This document shows positions 36,216 to 46,603 of a DNA stretch of 64,000 nucleotides, piece after piece; position 1 is the first letter of the stretch; the number at the start of each line of letters is the position of its first letter. The notes below the pieces were generated by a model, which was not told the DNA's origin, ran no database searches, and worked only from the letters and a program-made list of their open reading frames with translations. Origin of the DNA: Cellulosimicrobium cellulans (GTDB lineage: Bacteria; Actinomycetota; Actinomycetes; Actinomycetales; Cellulomonadaceae); contig NZ_JAFGYF010000007.1 of the NCBI RefSeq assembly GCF_016921195.1, positions 166,342 through 230,341 of the forward strand. The letters are read 5' to 3'. The position numbers and the translations under genes were made by a program.

Positions 36216-37193
36216 ATCAGCGAGCCTCGCATCAACGATCGGATCCGCGTCCCCGAGGTCCGACTCATCGGTCCCGGCGGGGAGCAGGTCGGCGTCGTCC
36301 GCACCGAGGTTGCCCTGAGCCTTGCCCAGGACGCGGACCTCGACCTCGTCGAGGTCGCCCCGGACGCCCGGCCTCCCGTCGCCAAGCTCATGGACTTCGG
36401 CAAGTTCAAGTACGAGTCCGACATGAAGGCGCGTGAGGCGCGGCGCAACCAGGCGAACACGGTCCTCAAGGAGATCCGCTTCCGCCTGAAGATCGACCCG
36501 CACGACTACGGCACCAAGAAGGGCCACGTCGAGCGCTTCCTCGCCGCGGGCGACAAGGTCAAGGTCATGATCATGTTCCGTGGGCGCGAGCAGTCCCGTC
36601 CTGAGATGGGCGTGCGTCTGCTCCAGCGCCTCGCGGACGACGTCGCGGAGCTCGGCTTCGTGGAGTCGATGCCGAAGCAGGACGGCCGCAACATGACCAT
36701 GGTGCTCGGCCCGGTGAAGAAGAAGGCCGACGCCAAGAGCGAGCAGCGCAAGCGGGCGCAGGAGGCCGAGCCCCGGCTGACCAAGTCCGCCCAGCGCGCC
36801 GCGGCCCGCACGGTCGACGGCCCGGAGGGCGAGGACGTCGACGTGCCCGAGGGTGCCGAGGCGACCCCCGCCCCCGCCGAGGCGGCTGCGCCCGTCGAGG
36901 TGCCCGCGGAGGCCCCGGTCGAGGCGGCGCCGCAGGCCGCACCCGCGCCGAAGGCCGCCGCGCCGCGTCCGGCCGCGGCGCCGCGACCCGCGGCCCGACC
37001 GGCCGCGGACTCGAAGCCCGCCGCGCCGCGTCCGGCCGCGCCTCGTCCGGCACCGGCGACCCCGTCCGCCCCGGCGACCCCGTCCGCCCCGGCGGCCGGC
37101 GGCGCCAAGCCGGCGGCCCCCAAGCCCGCCGCGCCCAAGCCGAGCGCCCCGCGCCCGGCGCCCAAGCCGGCGCCGCGAGGCAAGGCCGGCTGA
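36216..37193 (+). CDS. infC: Translation initiation factor IF-3 with AUC start and long C-terminal tail
   Basis: IF-3 binds the 30S subunit and checks start-codon/initiator-tRNA pairing. The conserved protein begins [28 protein letters not shown], which requires initiation at ATC 36216: AGGAG lies six bases before it and no ATG/GTG/TTG is available there. The N domain spans about 1-80, the C domain ([24 protein letters not shown]) about 85-175. After KKKADAK a tail of about 140 residues rich in Ala, Pro and Lys follows, well beyond the usual 180. A non-AUG start on infC is the known basis of IF-3 autoregulation in E. coli (AUU). Confidence 0.93.
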   Translation: MSEPRINDRIRVPEVRLIGPGGEQVGVVRTEVALSLAQDADLDLVEVAPDARPPVAKLMDFGKFKYESDMKAREARRNQANTVLKEIRFRLKIDPHDYGTKKGHVERFLAAGDKVKVMIMFRGREQSRPEMGVRLLQRLADDVAELGFVESMPKQDGRNMTMVLGPVKKKADAKSEQRKRAQEAEPRLTKSAQRAAARTVDGPEGEDVDVPEGAEATPAPAEAAAPVEVPAEAPVEAAPQAAPAPKAAAPRPAAAPRPAARPAADSKPAAPRPAAPRPAPATPSAPATPSAPAAGGAKPAAPKPAAPKPSAPRPAPKPAPRGKAG

Positions 37194-37244
37194 CTGGCCG
37201 GCAGCACGGACCGACCCTGCTCGGGGTCCGGGCCCACCGGCCAG
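37194..37244 (+). ncRNA. Nested stem structure between infC and rpmI
   Basis: CTGGCCGG (37194-37201) pairs with CCGGCCAG (37237-37244), enclosing CGGACC/GGTCCG (37207-37212 and 37225-37230). It starts right after the infC stop and lies 60 bases before rpmI. It could partially terminate transcription or bind a ribosomal protein; candidate cis-regulatory RNA. Confidence 0.45.
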
Positions 37245-37303
37245 GACCCGAACACGTCGGCCGCCGCGAGGCGGCTGACCGGACACAAGGAGAGACGGCA
37301 GTC

Positions 37304-37498
37304 ATGCCGAAGAACAAGACGCACTCGGGTGCCAAGAAGCGCTTCCGCATCACGGGTACCGGGAAGGTCATGCGCGAGCAGGCCAACGCTCGACACCTGC
37401 TCGAGCACAAGGCCACCAAGCGCAAGCGCCGCCTCGCCCAGGACCAGGTGGTCTCGCCCGCCGACGTCAAGACCATCAAGAAGCTGCTCGGCAAGTGA
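37304..37498 (+). CDS. rpmI: 50S ribosomal protein L35
   Basis: 64 residues, basic, typical of bL35: [27 protein letters not shown], then [22 protein letters not shown] precedes the ATG with suitable spacing. Second gene of the conserved infC-rpmI-rplT operon; 110 bases from infC and 67 from rplT, both gaps carrying hairpins. Confidence 0.98.
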   Translation: MPKNKTHSGAKKRFRITGTGKVMREQANARHLLEHKATKRKRRLAQDQVVSPADVKTIKKLLGK

Positions 37499-37505
37499 TC
37501 CGGCA

Positions 37506-37524
37506 GGTGGCGGTACCCGCCACC
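37506..37524 (+). repeat. Hairpin between rpmI and rplT
   Basis: GGTGGCGG and CCGCCACC form a perfect 8-base stem with a 3-base loop, beginning eight bases after the rpmI stop. It may adjust the L35:L20 ratio or stabilise the message. Confidence 0.45.
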
Positions 37525-37565
37525 GACCGGCTCACCCCTGAGCCCCGAACTGCAAGGAGCATCAC

Positions 37566-37952
37566 GTGGCACGCGTGAAGCGGGCGGTCAACGCCCAGAA
37601 GAAGCGTCGTACGACCCTCGAGCGCGCCAGCGGCTACCGCGGCCAGCGCTCGCGCCTCTACCGCAAGGCGAAGGAGCAGGTCACCCACTCCCTCGTCTAC
37701 TCGTACCGCGACCGCAAGGCGCGCAAGGGCGACTTCCGCAAGCTGTGGATCCAGCGCATCAACGCGGCGTCCCGCGCGCAGGGCCTGACGTACAACCGCC
37801 TCATCCAGGGCCTCAAGGCCGCGGGTGTCGAGGTCGACCGTCGCCTGCTCGCCGAGCTCGCGGTCAACGACGTGGCCGCGTTCAACGCGCTCGTCCAGGT
37901 CGCCAAGGACGCGCTCCCCGAGGACGTCAACGCGCCGAAGGCCGCGGCCTGA
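37566..37952 (+). CDS. rplT: 50S ribosomal protein L20
   Basis: 128 residues, starts GTG 37566 after AAGGAGCATCAC. Full bL20 pattern: [64 protein letters not shown] and [25 protein letters not shown]20 is needed early in 50S assembly and is an autoregulator in other bacteria. Its stop codon overlaps a CTG that seems to start the next gene. Confidence 0.98.
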   Translation: MARVKRAVNAQKKRRTTLERASGYRGQRSRLYRKAKEQVTHSLVYSYRDRKARKGDFRKLWIQRINAASRAQGLTYNRLIQGLKAAGVEVDRRLLAELAVNDVAAFNALVQVAKDALPEDVNAPKAAA

Positions 37953-38920
37953 CCAGCGCCTCGCCCGGCCGCCAGTCGGCCACGGACGCCCGGACGGCGC
38001 ACGGCCCGCTCGACCCCACGCTGACGAACCCTCGCAGCGACCGGGTCAAGGCGGTCCGTGCGCTGGCCGGGCGTCCGGCGCGTTCCCGGCACGGACAGTT
38101 CCTCGTCGAGGGGCCGCAAGGCGTGCGCGAGGCCGTGCGGCACGCCCCCGAGCACGTCCGCGACGTGTACGTGACGCCCGCCTCGGGTGACCGTCATCCC
38201 GAGATCGTCGACGACGCCCGCGCCGCGGGCCTGCACGTCCACGTCGCGACGACCGAGGTGCTCACCGCGATGAGCGCCGACGCGCAGGGCGTGCTCGCGG
38301 TGGTCCGTGCGCAACAGCCCACGGTCGCGGAGGTCGCCGCCGCGCTCGCCGGTCCCGGCCGGGAGCGGCCGGGCCTCGTCGCGGTGCTGGCGACGGTGCG
38401 CGACCCGGGCAACGCCGGGACCGTGATCCGGGCCGCCGACGCAGCCGGGGCGGACGCCGTCGTGCTCGCGGGGGAGAGCGTGGACGTGCACAACCCCAAG
38501 GTCGTGCGCTCGACCGCGGGCTCGCTGTTCCACCTGCCGGTCGTCACGGGCGTGAGCCTCGCGGACGTGCTGGCCGCGCTGCGCGACGCCGGGCTCACCG
38601 TGCTCGCCGCCGACGGTGCGGGCGGGCTGGACCTCGACGACCTGCTCGACGCGGCCGGCACCGAGGGCGCGGGGAGCGCCGGGGACGGGCAGCAGCGCCG
38701 CGTCGACCTCGCGGCCCCGACCGCCTGGGTCTTCGGGAACGAGGCCTGGGGCCTGCCCGCCGAGGACCGGGCGCTCGCCGACGCGGTCGTCCGCGTCCCG
38801 ATCCGCGGGCTGGCCGAGTCGCTCAACCTCGCGACCGCCGCGACGGTGTGCCTCTACGCATCCAGCCGGGCGCACCGACCCGCCCGGCGTCCGGCCGGGG
38901 CCCCGGGGACCGGCGCGTGA
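37949..38920 (+). CDS. TrmH/SpoU-family rRNA 2'-O-methyltransferase, CTG start
   Basis: 323 residues. An N-terminal substrate-binding part ([32 protein letters not shown]) is followed by the SPOUT domain with [41 protein letters not shown] and [20 protein letters not shown], the knotted SAM site. Likely an RlmB-like large-subunit rRNA methyltransferase. No ATG, GTG or TTG exists before the essential N-terminal motif. The only plausible start is CTG 37949, overlapping the rplT stop as CTGA, suggesting coupled re-initiation. Gene family is sure; the start is inferred. Confidence 0.88.
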   Translation: MTSASPGRQSATDARTAHGPLDPTLTNPRSDRVKAVRALAGRPARSRHGQFLVEGPQGVREAVRHAPEHVRDVYVTPASGDRHPEIVDDARAAGLHVHVATTEVLTAMSADAQGVLAVVRAQQPTVAEVAAALAGPGRERPGLVAVLATVRDPGNAGTVIRAADAAGADAVVLAGESVDVHNPKVVRSTAGSLFHLPVVTGVSLADVLAALRDAGLTVLAADGAGGLDLDDLLDAAGTEGAGSAGDGQQRRVDLAAPTAWVFGNEAWGLPAEDRALADAVVRVPIRGLAESLNLATAATVCLYASSRAHRPARRPAGAPGTGA

Positions 38921-39591
38921 GCCTGTTCGCGGCGCTCCGTCCGAGCGCCGCCGCGCTCGACCACCTCGCGCTCGCGCTGGCGAGCGCGCACGCACAGGAG
39001 GTGCGTCGGCCCGACGGCGCCCCGCTGGTCCGCTGGACCCCGCCCGAGCTCTGGCATGTGACCGTCTCGTTCTTCGGCTCGGTCCCGGACGGTGCGGTGC
39101 CCGATCTCGCCGCCGCGCTGGCCCGGGTCGCGCGCGAGGCCCCGCGGCTGTCGCTGCGCCTGCGCGGCGCCGGCGTCTTCGACCGGCGCGTGCTGTGGGT
39201 CGGCGTCGGGGGTCTCGGCGCGGACGCGCTCCCCGGCCTCAGCACCGCCGCGGCCGAGGCGGCCGGCGAGGTCGGCGTCCACGTCGACCGGCGACCGCGG
39301 CAGCGTGCCCACCTCACGGTGGCTCGGGCTGGCGCCGGGGCTCGGCAGGCGCGACGTCGCACGCGCTCCGCCGGACGCGGTCCCGGGGCAGGCGTCGCCG
39401 ACCTCGTCGCCAGCGACCCGCTCGCCGGTCCCGCGGCGGCACTGTCCGTCTACGCGGGCCCCGACTGGACCGCGCACGAGCTCCTGCTGCTCGAGTCCGC
39501 GCCTGGCGACCTGCCGGGCGACACGTCGGGCCGGCGCGTCTACCGCACGCTCGAGAGCTTCCCGCTGGCCGGAGCGGCGACGCACGGCTGA
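38917..39591 (+). CDS. thpR: 2'-5' RNA ligase / RNA cyclic phosphodiesterase family
   Basis: A 224-residue 2H phosphoesterase. The two HxTx motifs are present: HVTVSFFGSVPD near residue 47 and RAHLTVARAG near residue 131. The N-terminus [16 protein letters not shown] and the YRTLESFPL end fit the ThpR family. Such enzymes process 2',3'-cyclic or 2'-5' linked RNA ends; the cellular substrate is uncertain. GTG 38917 overlaps the methyltransferase stop by four bases, so it is the last gene of the infC transcription unit. Confidence 0.85.
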   Translation: MSLFAALRPSAAALDHLALALASAHAQEVRRPDGAPLVRWTPPELWHVTVSFFGSVPDGAVPDLAAALARVAREAPRLSLRLRGAGVFDRRVLWVGVGGLGADALPGLSTAAAEAAGEVGVHVDRRPRQRAHLTVARAGAGARQARRRTRSAGRGPGAGVADLVASDPLAGPAAALSVYAGPDWTAHELLLLESAPGDLPGDTSGRRVYRTLESFPLAGAATHG

Positions 39592-39692
39592 CGACGACGA
39601 CGTCGGGACCGTGCGCGGGGGCGAGCCCCGCACGGCGGGACCGGCCCGGGCCTGCCGGGAAGCCGCGGGACGGCTGTGCGAGGATGGGGGCC

Positions 39693-39749
39693 ATGAGCAT
39701 GCACGGTGGTCGTCGATTTCCCGGGCCCGTCACGGGCCCGCGCGACTGA
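39693..39749 (+). other. Candidate 18-codon leader peptide before pheS
   Basis: ATG 39693 to TGA 39749 reads MSMHGGRRFPGPVTGPRD. It has one Phe codon, TTT, rare in this genome, followed directly by a stem CGGGCCCG/CGGGCCCG (39722-39740), with a second hairpin TCCCGCC/GGCGGGA at 39762-39778. A GAGGAT element seven bases before the ATG may be a weak -10. It resembles an attenuator layout for a Phe-tRNA synthetase operon, but a single Phe codon is weak evidence. Confidence 0.3.
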
Positions 39750-39802
39750 CGCGTGCACTCCTCCCGCCTGCGGCGGGACGGACCGGGCCGGGACGGGCGC
39801 CC

Positions 39803-39808
39803 TAGAAT
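39803..39808 (+). promoter_or_regulatory. -10 element of the pheS operon
   Basis: TAGAAT, the best -10 in the 360-base gap before pheS, gives a leader of about 137 bases. Apart from the short ORF and hairpins at 39693-39778, the gap is GC-rich without other recognisable features. Confidence 0.5.
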
Positions 39809-39810
39809 GA

Positions 39811-41078
<1,268 letters not shown>

Positions 41079-41079
<1 letters not shown>

Positions 41080-43700
41080 TGCCCTACGTCGCCATCGACT
41101 GGCTGGGCGACCACGTCGACCTGCCCGAGGGGCTCACCGCCGAGCGGCTCGCCGCCGACCTCGTCCGCGTCGGCCTGGAGGAGGAGGCGATCCACGGCGC
41201 GGCCGTGACGGGTCCCCTCGTCGTCGGGCGCGTCCTGGAGATGACGCCCGAGCCGCAGAAGAACGGCAAGACGATCAACTGGTGCCTGGTCGACGTCGGG
41301 CCGGAGCACAACGCCGCCGAGATCAAGGGCGTCGAGCCCGCCGACATGCCGGCGGGTGGTGCGCGCGGCATCGTGTGCGGTGCCCACAACTTCGCACCGG
41401 GCGACCTCGTCGTCGTCGCGCTGCCGGGCTCCGTCCTGCCCGGGCCGTTCCCCATCGCGAGCCGCAAGACGTACGGGCACGTGTCCGACGGCATGATCTG
41501 CTCCCAGCGCGAGCTCGGGCTCGGCGAGGACCACGACGGCATCATCGTGCTGCCGCGGCTCGGCTACGCGGCCGAGGACCTCACCCCCGGGCAGGACGCG
41601 GTCGCGCTGCTCGGGCTGGGCGACGAGGTGCTCGAGATCAACGTGACGCCCGACCGGGGGTACGCGTTCTCCTATCGCGGCGTCGCGCGCGAGTTCTCGC
41701 ACTCGACGGGCGCGCGCTTCACGGACCCCGGCCTGCCCGGCTCCCTGCCCACGCCCCCGCCCGCGGCTACGCCCGACGGCTTCCCCGTCGAGGTCGACGA
41801 CGCGACGCCGGTCCACGGCGTCGTCGGGTGCGACCGGTTCGTCACGCGCGTCGTGCGGGGGATCGACCCCGGGGCGCAGACGCCCGCGTGGATGCAGCGC
41901 CGCCTCACGGCGTCGGGCACGCGGCCCATCTCGCTCGCGGTCGACGTGACGAACTACGTCATGCTCGACCTCGGGCAGCCGCTGCACGCGTACGACCTCG
42001 AGAAGGTCGCCGCGCCGATCGTGGTGCGTCGCGCGGCGCCGGGGGAGCGCCTCGTGACCCTGGACGACGTCGACCGGACGCTCGACCCCGAGGACCTGCT
42101 CATCACCGACAGCCCCGACGGCGCGCGCGGTGCGCGCGTGCTCGGGCTCGCCGGGGTCATGGGCGGCGCCTCCTCGGAGGTCGGTCCGACGACGACGGCC
42201 GTGCTCGTCGAGGCCGCGCACTTCGACCCCGTGACCGTCGCGCGCACGTCGCGCCGCCACAAGCTGTCGAGCGAGGCCGCCAAGCGGTTCGAGCGCGGGG
42301 TCGACCCGCTGCTGCCCGCCGTCGCGGCGCAGCGCGTCGTCGACCTGCTCGTCGAGCTCGGCGGCGGCACCGCGGACCCCGCCGTGAGCGACCTCGACCG
42401 CGTCGCCGCCCCCGCGGCGATCCGCCTCCCGGTCGCCGAGGCCGAGCGCCTCGTCGGCGTGCCGTACACGCTCGAGCAGGTCGTCGGGACGCTCGGGGCG
42501 ATCGGGTGCACGGTCGACGCGGACGACGCCCCCGCGACGGGCGTCGTCCGCGTGACCCCGCCGTCGTGGCGTCCCGACCTCACCGAGCCCGCCGAGCTGG
42601 TCGAGGAGGTCGCGCGCCTCGTCGGGTACGACGAGATCCCGTCGGTGCTCCCGGCAGCGCCGGGCGGCCGCGGGCTCACGCGCGAGCAGCGCGTGCGCCG
42701 CTCGGTCGCGCGGGCGCTCGCGGAGGACGGGTTCGTCGAGACGCTGAGCTACCCGTTCGTCGGGGACGCGGAGCTCGACGCGCTGCGCCTGCCCGCGGAC
42801 GACGTGCGCCGTCGTGCGGTGCGCCTGCTCAACCCGCTCGCCGACGACCGCCCGCTGATGCGCACGGACCTGCTGAGCACGCTGCTGGAGACCACGCGCC
42901 GCAACGTCGGCCGCGGGCTGGGCGACGTGGCGCTGTTCGAGATCGGCCTCGTCACGCACCCGCGCCCCGGCGCGCCCGCGGCGCCCGCGCTGCCGGGCGG
43001 GGTCCGGCCGAGCGACGACGAGCTCGCGGCGATCGACGCCGCGCTGCCGTCCCAGCCGCGGCACGTGGCCGGCGTCCTCGTCGGTCGCCGCGAGCGCGCC
43101 GGCTGGTGGGGACCGGGCCGCGCGGCGGACTGGACCGACGCGCTCCGGGCGGCGCGCCTCGTCGCGGAGCGTGCGGGACTCCGGGGAGACGGCGACGTGA
43201 CCGTGGTCGCGGACACCGCGCGGGCACCGTTCCACCCGGGGCGCTGCTCGCGCCTCGAGCTCGCGGACGGGACCGTCGTCGGGCACGCGGGCGAGCTGCA
43301 CCCCAAGGTGGTCGAGAACCTGGGCCTCCCCGCGCGGGCGGTGGCGTTCGAGGTCGACCTCACGGCGCTCGTCGAGGGCTCGTCCGACGCGCCGGTGCAG
43401 GCGACGCCCGTCTCGGGCTTCCCCGCCGCCAAGGAGGACCTCGCGTTCGTCGTGGACGCGGACGTGACGGCCCGGGCGCTGCGCGACGCGATCGTCGACG
43501 GTGCGGGCGAGCTGGTCGAGGAGGCCGCGCTGTTCGACGTCTTCACGGGCGAGCAGGTCGGCGCGGGGCGCAAGTCGCTCGCGTTCTCGCTGCGGCTGCG
43601 CGCCGCCGACCGCACGCTGACCGCCGACGACGTCGCTCGCGTCCGTGCCGGCGCCGTGGCGTCGGCGCGCGAGCGCGTGGGCGCGGAGCTGCGGGCATGA
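41079..43700 (+). CDS. pheT: Phenylalanine--tRNA ligase beta subunit
   Basis: 873 residues. EMAP/OB-type tRNA-binding domain near 40-150, B3/4 editing domain (about 215-400) with GTRPISLAVDVTNYVMLDLGQPLHAYD, B5 domain, and class II-like core. The C-terminal FDX-ACB anticodon-binding domain is SGFPAAKEDLAFVVDADVTARAL, ending LRAADRTLTADDV. It binds tRNA-Phe and edits mischarged tyrosine. One-base overlap with pheS and a four-base overlap with the following SDR gene show a three-gene operon. Confidence 0.97.
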
Positions 43701-44575
43701 GCGCGCACGGCACGGGCGCCGTCGCGCCTGCGCGGACGGCGCTGGTGACCGGCGCGTCGCGCGGCATCGGCCGCGCGATCGCGGTCGGTCTCGCCGCGGC
43801 CGGCCTCGACGTCGCGCTCCTCGCGCGCGACGCCGACCGGCTCGCGGGCGTGGCCGACGAGATCGCGGCGCTCGACGGGAGCGGCGCGGGGCGGGCGGTC
43901 GTCGTGACGGCGGACGTCACCGACGCCGCGGCCGTCGCGACTGCTGTCGCCCAGGCGGAGTCCACGCTCGGGGGCGTCGACCTCCTCGTCAACAACGCGG
44001 GTCGCGTCGACGCCGAGGTCCCGCTGTGGGAGGCGGACCCGGACGAGTGGTGGGCGATCGTCGAGACCAACGTGCGCGGCCCGTTCCTGCTCGCGCGCGC
44101 CGTGGTGCCGGGCATGCTCGCGCGCGGTGGGGGCCGCGTCGTCGACCTCAACAGCGGCGCGGGCTCGCACGACATGGACGGCGCGAGCGCGTACAACGCG
44201 AGCAAGACGGCGCTCCTGCGGCTGGGGGCGAACCTCCACCGCTCGGGTCACGCGCGCGGGCTGCGGACGTTCGAGGTCTCCCCAGGCGTGGTGCAGACCG
44301 ACATGACCGCGTCCATGGTCATGCACGAGGGCCGCACCGAGTGGACGCCGGTCGAGCGCACGGTCGAGATGGTCGTCGCGATCGCCCGCGGCCGGCTCGA
44401 CGCCTTCTCGGGCGCGTTCCTGCGCGTGACGCACGACTCGCCGGAGTCGCTGCGTGCCGCGGCGGACGAGGCCGCGCGCCGCGGCGAGCCCCTGCCTGGC
44501 CCCGACGCGCGCCGGCTGCGTGTGACGCGCTGGGGCGCGGACGACCCGATGCCGGGAGAGCTGCCGAGCCGCTGA
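43697..44575 (+). CDS. Short-chain dehydrogenase/reductase
   Basis: A 292-residue classical SDR with an NAD(P)-binding loop LVTGASRGIGRAIAVGLA (about 15-32), DLLVNNAGRVDAEVP, a serine in LNSGAGSHD and the YxxxK active site in SAYNASKTALL. ATG 43697 overlaps the pheT stop. Nothing links it to tRNA charging other than transcription; substrate unknown. A strong terminator follows 45 bases later. Confidence 0.9.
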   Translation: MSAHGTGAVAPARTALVTGASRGIGRAIAVGLAAAGLDVALLARDADRLAGVADEIAALDGSGAGRAVVVTADVTDAAAVATAVAQAESTLGGVDLLVNNAGRVDAEVPLWEADPDEWWAIVETNVRGPFLLARAVVPGMLARGGGRVVDLNSGAGSHDMDGASAYNASKTALLRLGANLHRSGHARGLRTFEVSPGVVQTDMTASMVMHEGRTEWTPVERTVEMVVAIARGRLDAFSGAFLRVTHDSPESLRAAADEAARRGEPLPGPDARRLRVTRWGADDPMPGELPSR

Positions 44576-44619
44576 CCCTTGGCGGCGCCTCGCTCGGCGC
44601 GCCGCGACGCCGCACCCGC

Positions 44620-44652
44620 AGCGCCGCCCGACCCGTACGGTCGGGCGGCGCT
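44620..44652. terminator. Terminator of the pheST operon
   Basis: A perfect 14-base stem (44620-44633 with 44639-44652) around a five-base loop, left arm AGCGCCGCCCGACC. No T-run follows. It separates pheS-pheT-SDR from yceI. Confidence 0.8.
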
Positions 44653-44696
44653 CGCGCGTCCGGGACGAGGGCGAGACGAGATCACCCGCGATCTGG

Positions 44697-44725
44697 TTGA
44701 AACTTCACGCAGTGATCGGGAATGC
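44697..44725 (+). promoter_or_regulatory. Candidate yceI promoter
   Basis: TTGAAA (44697-44702) with GAATGC 17 bases downstream, in the only locally AT-rich part of the gap. The -35 is good and the -10 is poor. Confidence 0.3.
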
Positions 44726-44794
44726 TGTCCTGGACACCTGACCAGTACCGGGCGGACACCGACGTCGCGGCTCGACGACGCCTGGGAGCGACGC

Positions 44795-45466
44795 ATGACG
44801 ACCGCACGCCCTGTCCGGCAGTGGAACGGCCTCACCGTTCCCGACGCCGGCACCTACGCGCTGGACGAGGCGCACAAGCGCATCGGGTTCACCGGGATGC
44901 ACATGATGGTCTCGCCCGTCCGGGGCGAGTTCACCCGGGCGAGCGCGACGATCCTGGTCGGCGAGGACCCCCTCGCGTCGGCCGTGACGGCGACCATCGA
45001 GACGGCGAGCCTCACGACCCACCACGAGGAGCGCGACGCGCACCTGCGCAGCCCCGACTTCCTCGACGTCGACGCGTACCCGACGATCGAGTTCCGCAGC
45101 ACGTCGGTCGACTGGCACGGCGAGCAGCAGGACCAGATCCTCGCGTGGGCACGGCTGCGCAACCGCTCGCCCGAGCGGGCAGAGCTCTCGCAGGACCGTG
45201 TGCAACCCCGGGCCGCACAGGGACGGTTCCTCGTCCACGGGCTGCTCACCGTCCGGGGTGTCACCCACCGGACGGTGCTGTCGATGCAGTACGGGGGCGC
45301 GCGCCGCGACCCCTACGGCCGGGACATCTTCGGCTTCCACGCCGCGGGAGAGATCGACCGCGAGAGCTACGGCCTGGTCTGGAACGTGCTCCTCGAGACC
45401 GGCGGCTTCCTCGTGGGCAAGAAGATCGGTCTCGAGATCGCGGGCGAGGCGATCCTCCAGGCCTGA
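44795..45466 (+). CDS. YceI-family lipid-binding protein
   Basis: A 223-residue YceI-like lipocalin-fold protein that binds long isoprenoid or fatty chains in other bacteria. PDAGTYALDEAHKRIGFTGMHMMVSPVRGEF, ASLTTHHEERDAHLRSPDFLDVDAYPTIEFRS and VRGVTHRTVL match the family; a 40-residue insertion sits in the middle (about 108-150). No signal peptide is visible, so it is probably cytoplasmic. ATG 44795 has GGGAG six bases upstream; a much longer frame to 44579 lacks such support. Confidence 0.88.
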   Translation: MTTARPVRQWNGLTVPDAGTYALDEAHKRIGFTGMHMMVSPVRGEFTRASATILVGEDPLASAVTATIETASLTTHHEERDAHLRSPDFLDVDAYPTIEFRSTSVDWHGEQQDQILAWARLRNRSPERAELSQDRVQPRAAQGRFLVHGLLTVRGVTHRTVLSMQYGGARRDPYGRDIFGFHAAGEIDRESYGLVWNVLLETGGFLVGKKIGLEIAGEAILQA

Positions 45467-45541
45467 GGCGTCCCGCGGGACGAGTCGAGCACGCGAGACG
45501 CGCGGCGCAAGACCGGGCTCGGGCGTCCGGCCCGCAGGACG

Positions 45542-45547
45542 TAGCAT
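45542..45547 (+). promoter_or_regulatory. -10 element ahead of the TPP riboswitch
   Basis: TAGCAT ends seven bases before the first base of the riboswitch P1 stem, placing the transcript start exactly at the aptamer. Confidence 0.5.
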
Positions 45548-45554
45548 GGCGAGC

Positions 45555-45630
45555 GACACGGGGTGCCCCGCCACGGGGCTGAGATGAGACCCGTCGAACC
45601 TGCTCTGGCTCGTACCAGCGAAGGGATGTC
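45555..45630 (+). ncRNA. TPP riboswitch (THI element)
   Basis: The conserved aptamer features are all present in order: CGGGGTGCC, GGGGCTGAGATGA, ACCC, GTCGAACCTG, CTGGCTCGTACCAGCG and AAGGGATGTC. The two ends (GACA / TGTC) close P1. The AAGGG at 45621-45625 is both part of the aptamer end and the ribosome-binding site of thiD, ten bases before its ATG. Thiamine pyrophosphate binding should therefore block thiD translation; no separate terminator is present. Confidence 0.95.
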
Positions 45631-45635
45631 CGGCG

Positions 45636-46580
45636 ATGACGCTCGCCCTGCCCCAGCACGACCCCGCCTCCCGCCCCGCGACCGTCCCCGTACCCGGGTC
45701 CCCAGGGGCACCCGGCGGGCCCTCCCGGCCGCGCGTCCTGTCGGTCGCCGGCACCGATCCCACCGGGGGAGCGGGCATCCAGGCCGACCTCAAGGCCTTC
45801 GCCGCGCACGGCGCCTACGGGATGGCCGTGACGACGGCGCTCGTCGCGCAGAACACGCACGGCGTGCGCTCCGTGCACGTCCCCGGCCCCGAGTTCCTGC
45901 GCGAGCAGCTCGACGCGGTGTCCGACGACGTCGAGATCGACGCCGTGAAGATCGGCATGGTCGCCGACGAGCCGAACGCGCGCGAGATCGGGGCGTGGCT
46001 CGACGCGCTCGCCGCGACCCGGACCGACGCCGGGATCTCGCGGCCCTGGGTCGTGCTCGACCCCGTCATGGTCGCCACGTCGGGGCACCGCCTGCTCGAT
46101 CCGGGCGCGGAGCAGGCCGTGCGCGACCTCGCCGCGCGGGCCGACGTCGTGACGCCCAACCTGCCCGAGCTCGCCGTCCTCGCGGGACGCGCCGTCGCGA
46201 CGACGTGGGACGGGGCTCTGGACCAGGCTGCGTCGTACGCGGCGGCGAGCGGCGCCGTCGTGCTGCTCAAGGGCGGCCACCTCACCGGCGCGACGTCACC
46301 CGACGCCCTCGTCGAGCCCGCCACGGTCCCGGGCGCCGCGCCCAGGGTCACCACGTTCGAGGCCGCGCGCGTGGACACACCGCACACCCACGGCACCGGG
46401 TGCTCGCTCTCCGCGGCGCTCGCGGCCCTGCGCCCCCAGCGCGCGGGCTGGGTGGAGGCCGCGCGCGACGCGAAGGAGTGGCTCACCGGAGCGCTGCGCG
46501 CCGGCGCCGCGCTGCAGGTCGGGACGGGCCGCGGTCCGGTCGACCACCTGCACGCCGTGGCACCCGTCGCGCCGGCCTGA
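45636..46580 (+). CDS. thiD: Hydroxymethylpyrimidine/phosphomethylpyrimidine kinase
   Basis: ThiD phosphorylates HMP and HMP-P in thiamine synthesis or salvage. 314 residues, including an N-terminal Pro-rich extension of about 30. Ribokinase-like motifs: SVAGTDPTGGAGIQADLKAF, DAVKIGMVADEP, VVLDPVMVATSGHRLL, LLKGGHLTGATSPDAL and the catalytic anion hole THGTGCSLSAALAA. No other thi gene is nearby. Control by the TPP riboswitch directly upstream confirms the function. A convergent hairpin follows the stop. Confidence 0.96.
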   Translation: MTLALPQHDPASRPATVPVPGSPGAPGGPSRPRVLSVAGTDPTGGAGIQADLKAFAAHGAYGMAVTTALVAQNTHGVRSVHVPGPEFLREQLDAVSDDVEIDAVKIGMVADEPNAREIGAWLDALAATRTDAGISRPWVVLDPVMVATSGHRLLDPGAEQAVRDLAARADVVTPNLPELAVLAGRAVATTWDGALDQAASYAAASGAVVLLKGGHLTGATSPDALVEPATVPGAAPRVTTFEAARVDTPHTHGTGCSLSAALAALRPQRAGWVEAARDAKEWLTGALRAGAALQVGTGRGPVDHLHAVAPVAPA

Positions 46581-46584
46581 TCTG

Positions 46585-46603
46585 CCCGCGCGTCAGGCGC
46601 GGG
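46585..46603. terminator. Bidirectional terminator after thiD
   Basis: CCCGCGC and GCGCGGG form a perfect 7-base stem with a five-base loop. The minus-strand gene's stop codon (46593-46595) lies across the loop, so it serves both converging genes. Confidence 0.55.

Noticed and set aside
44579..44794. An N-terminal extension of the YceI protein to 44579
   Set aside because: It would translate the pheST terminator stem; the ATG at 44795 has a well-placed GGGAG.
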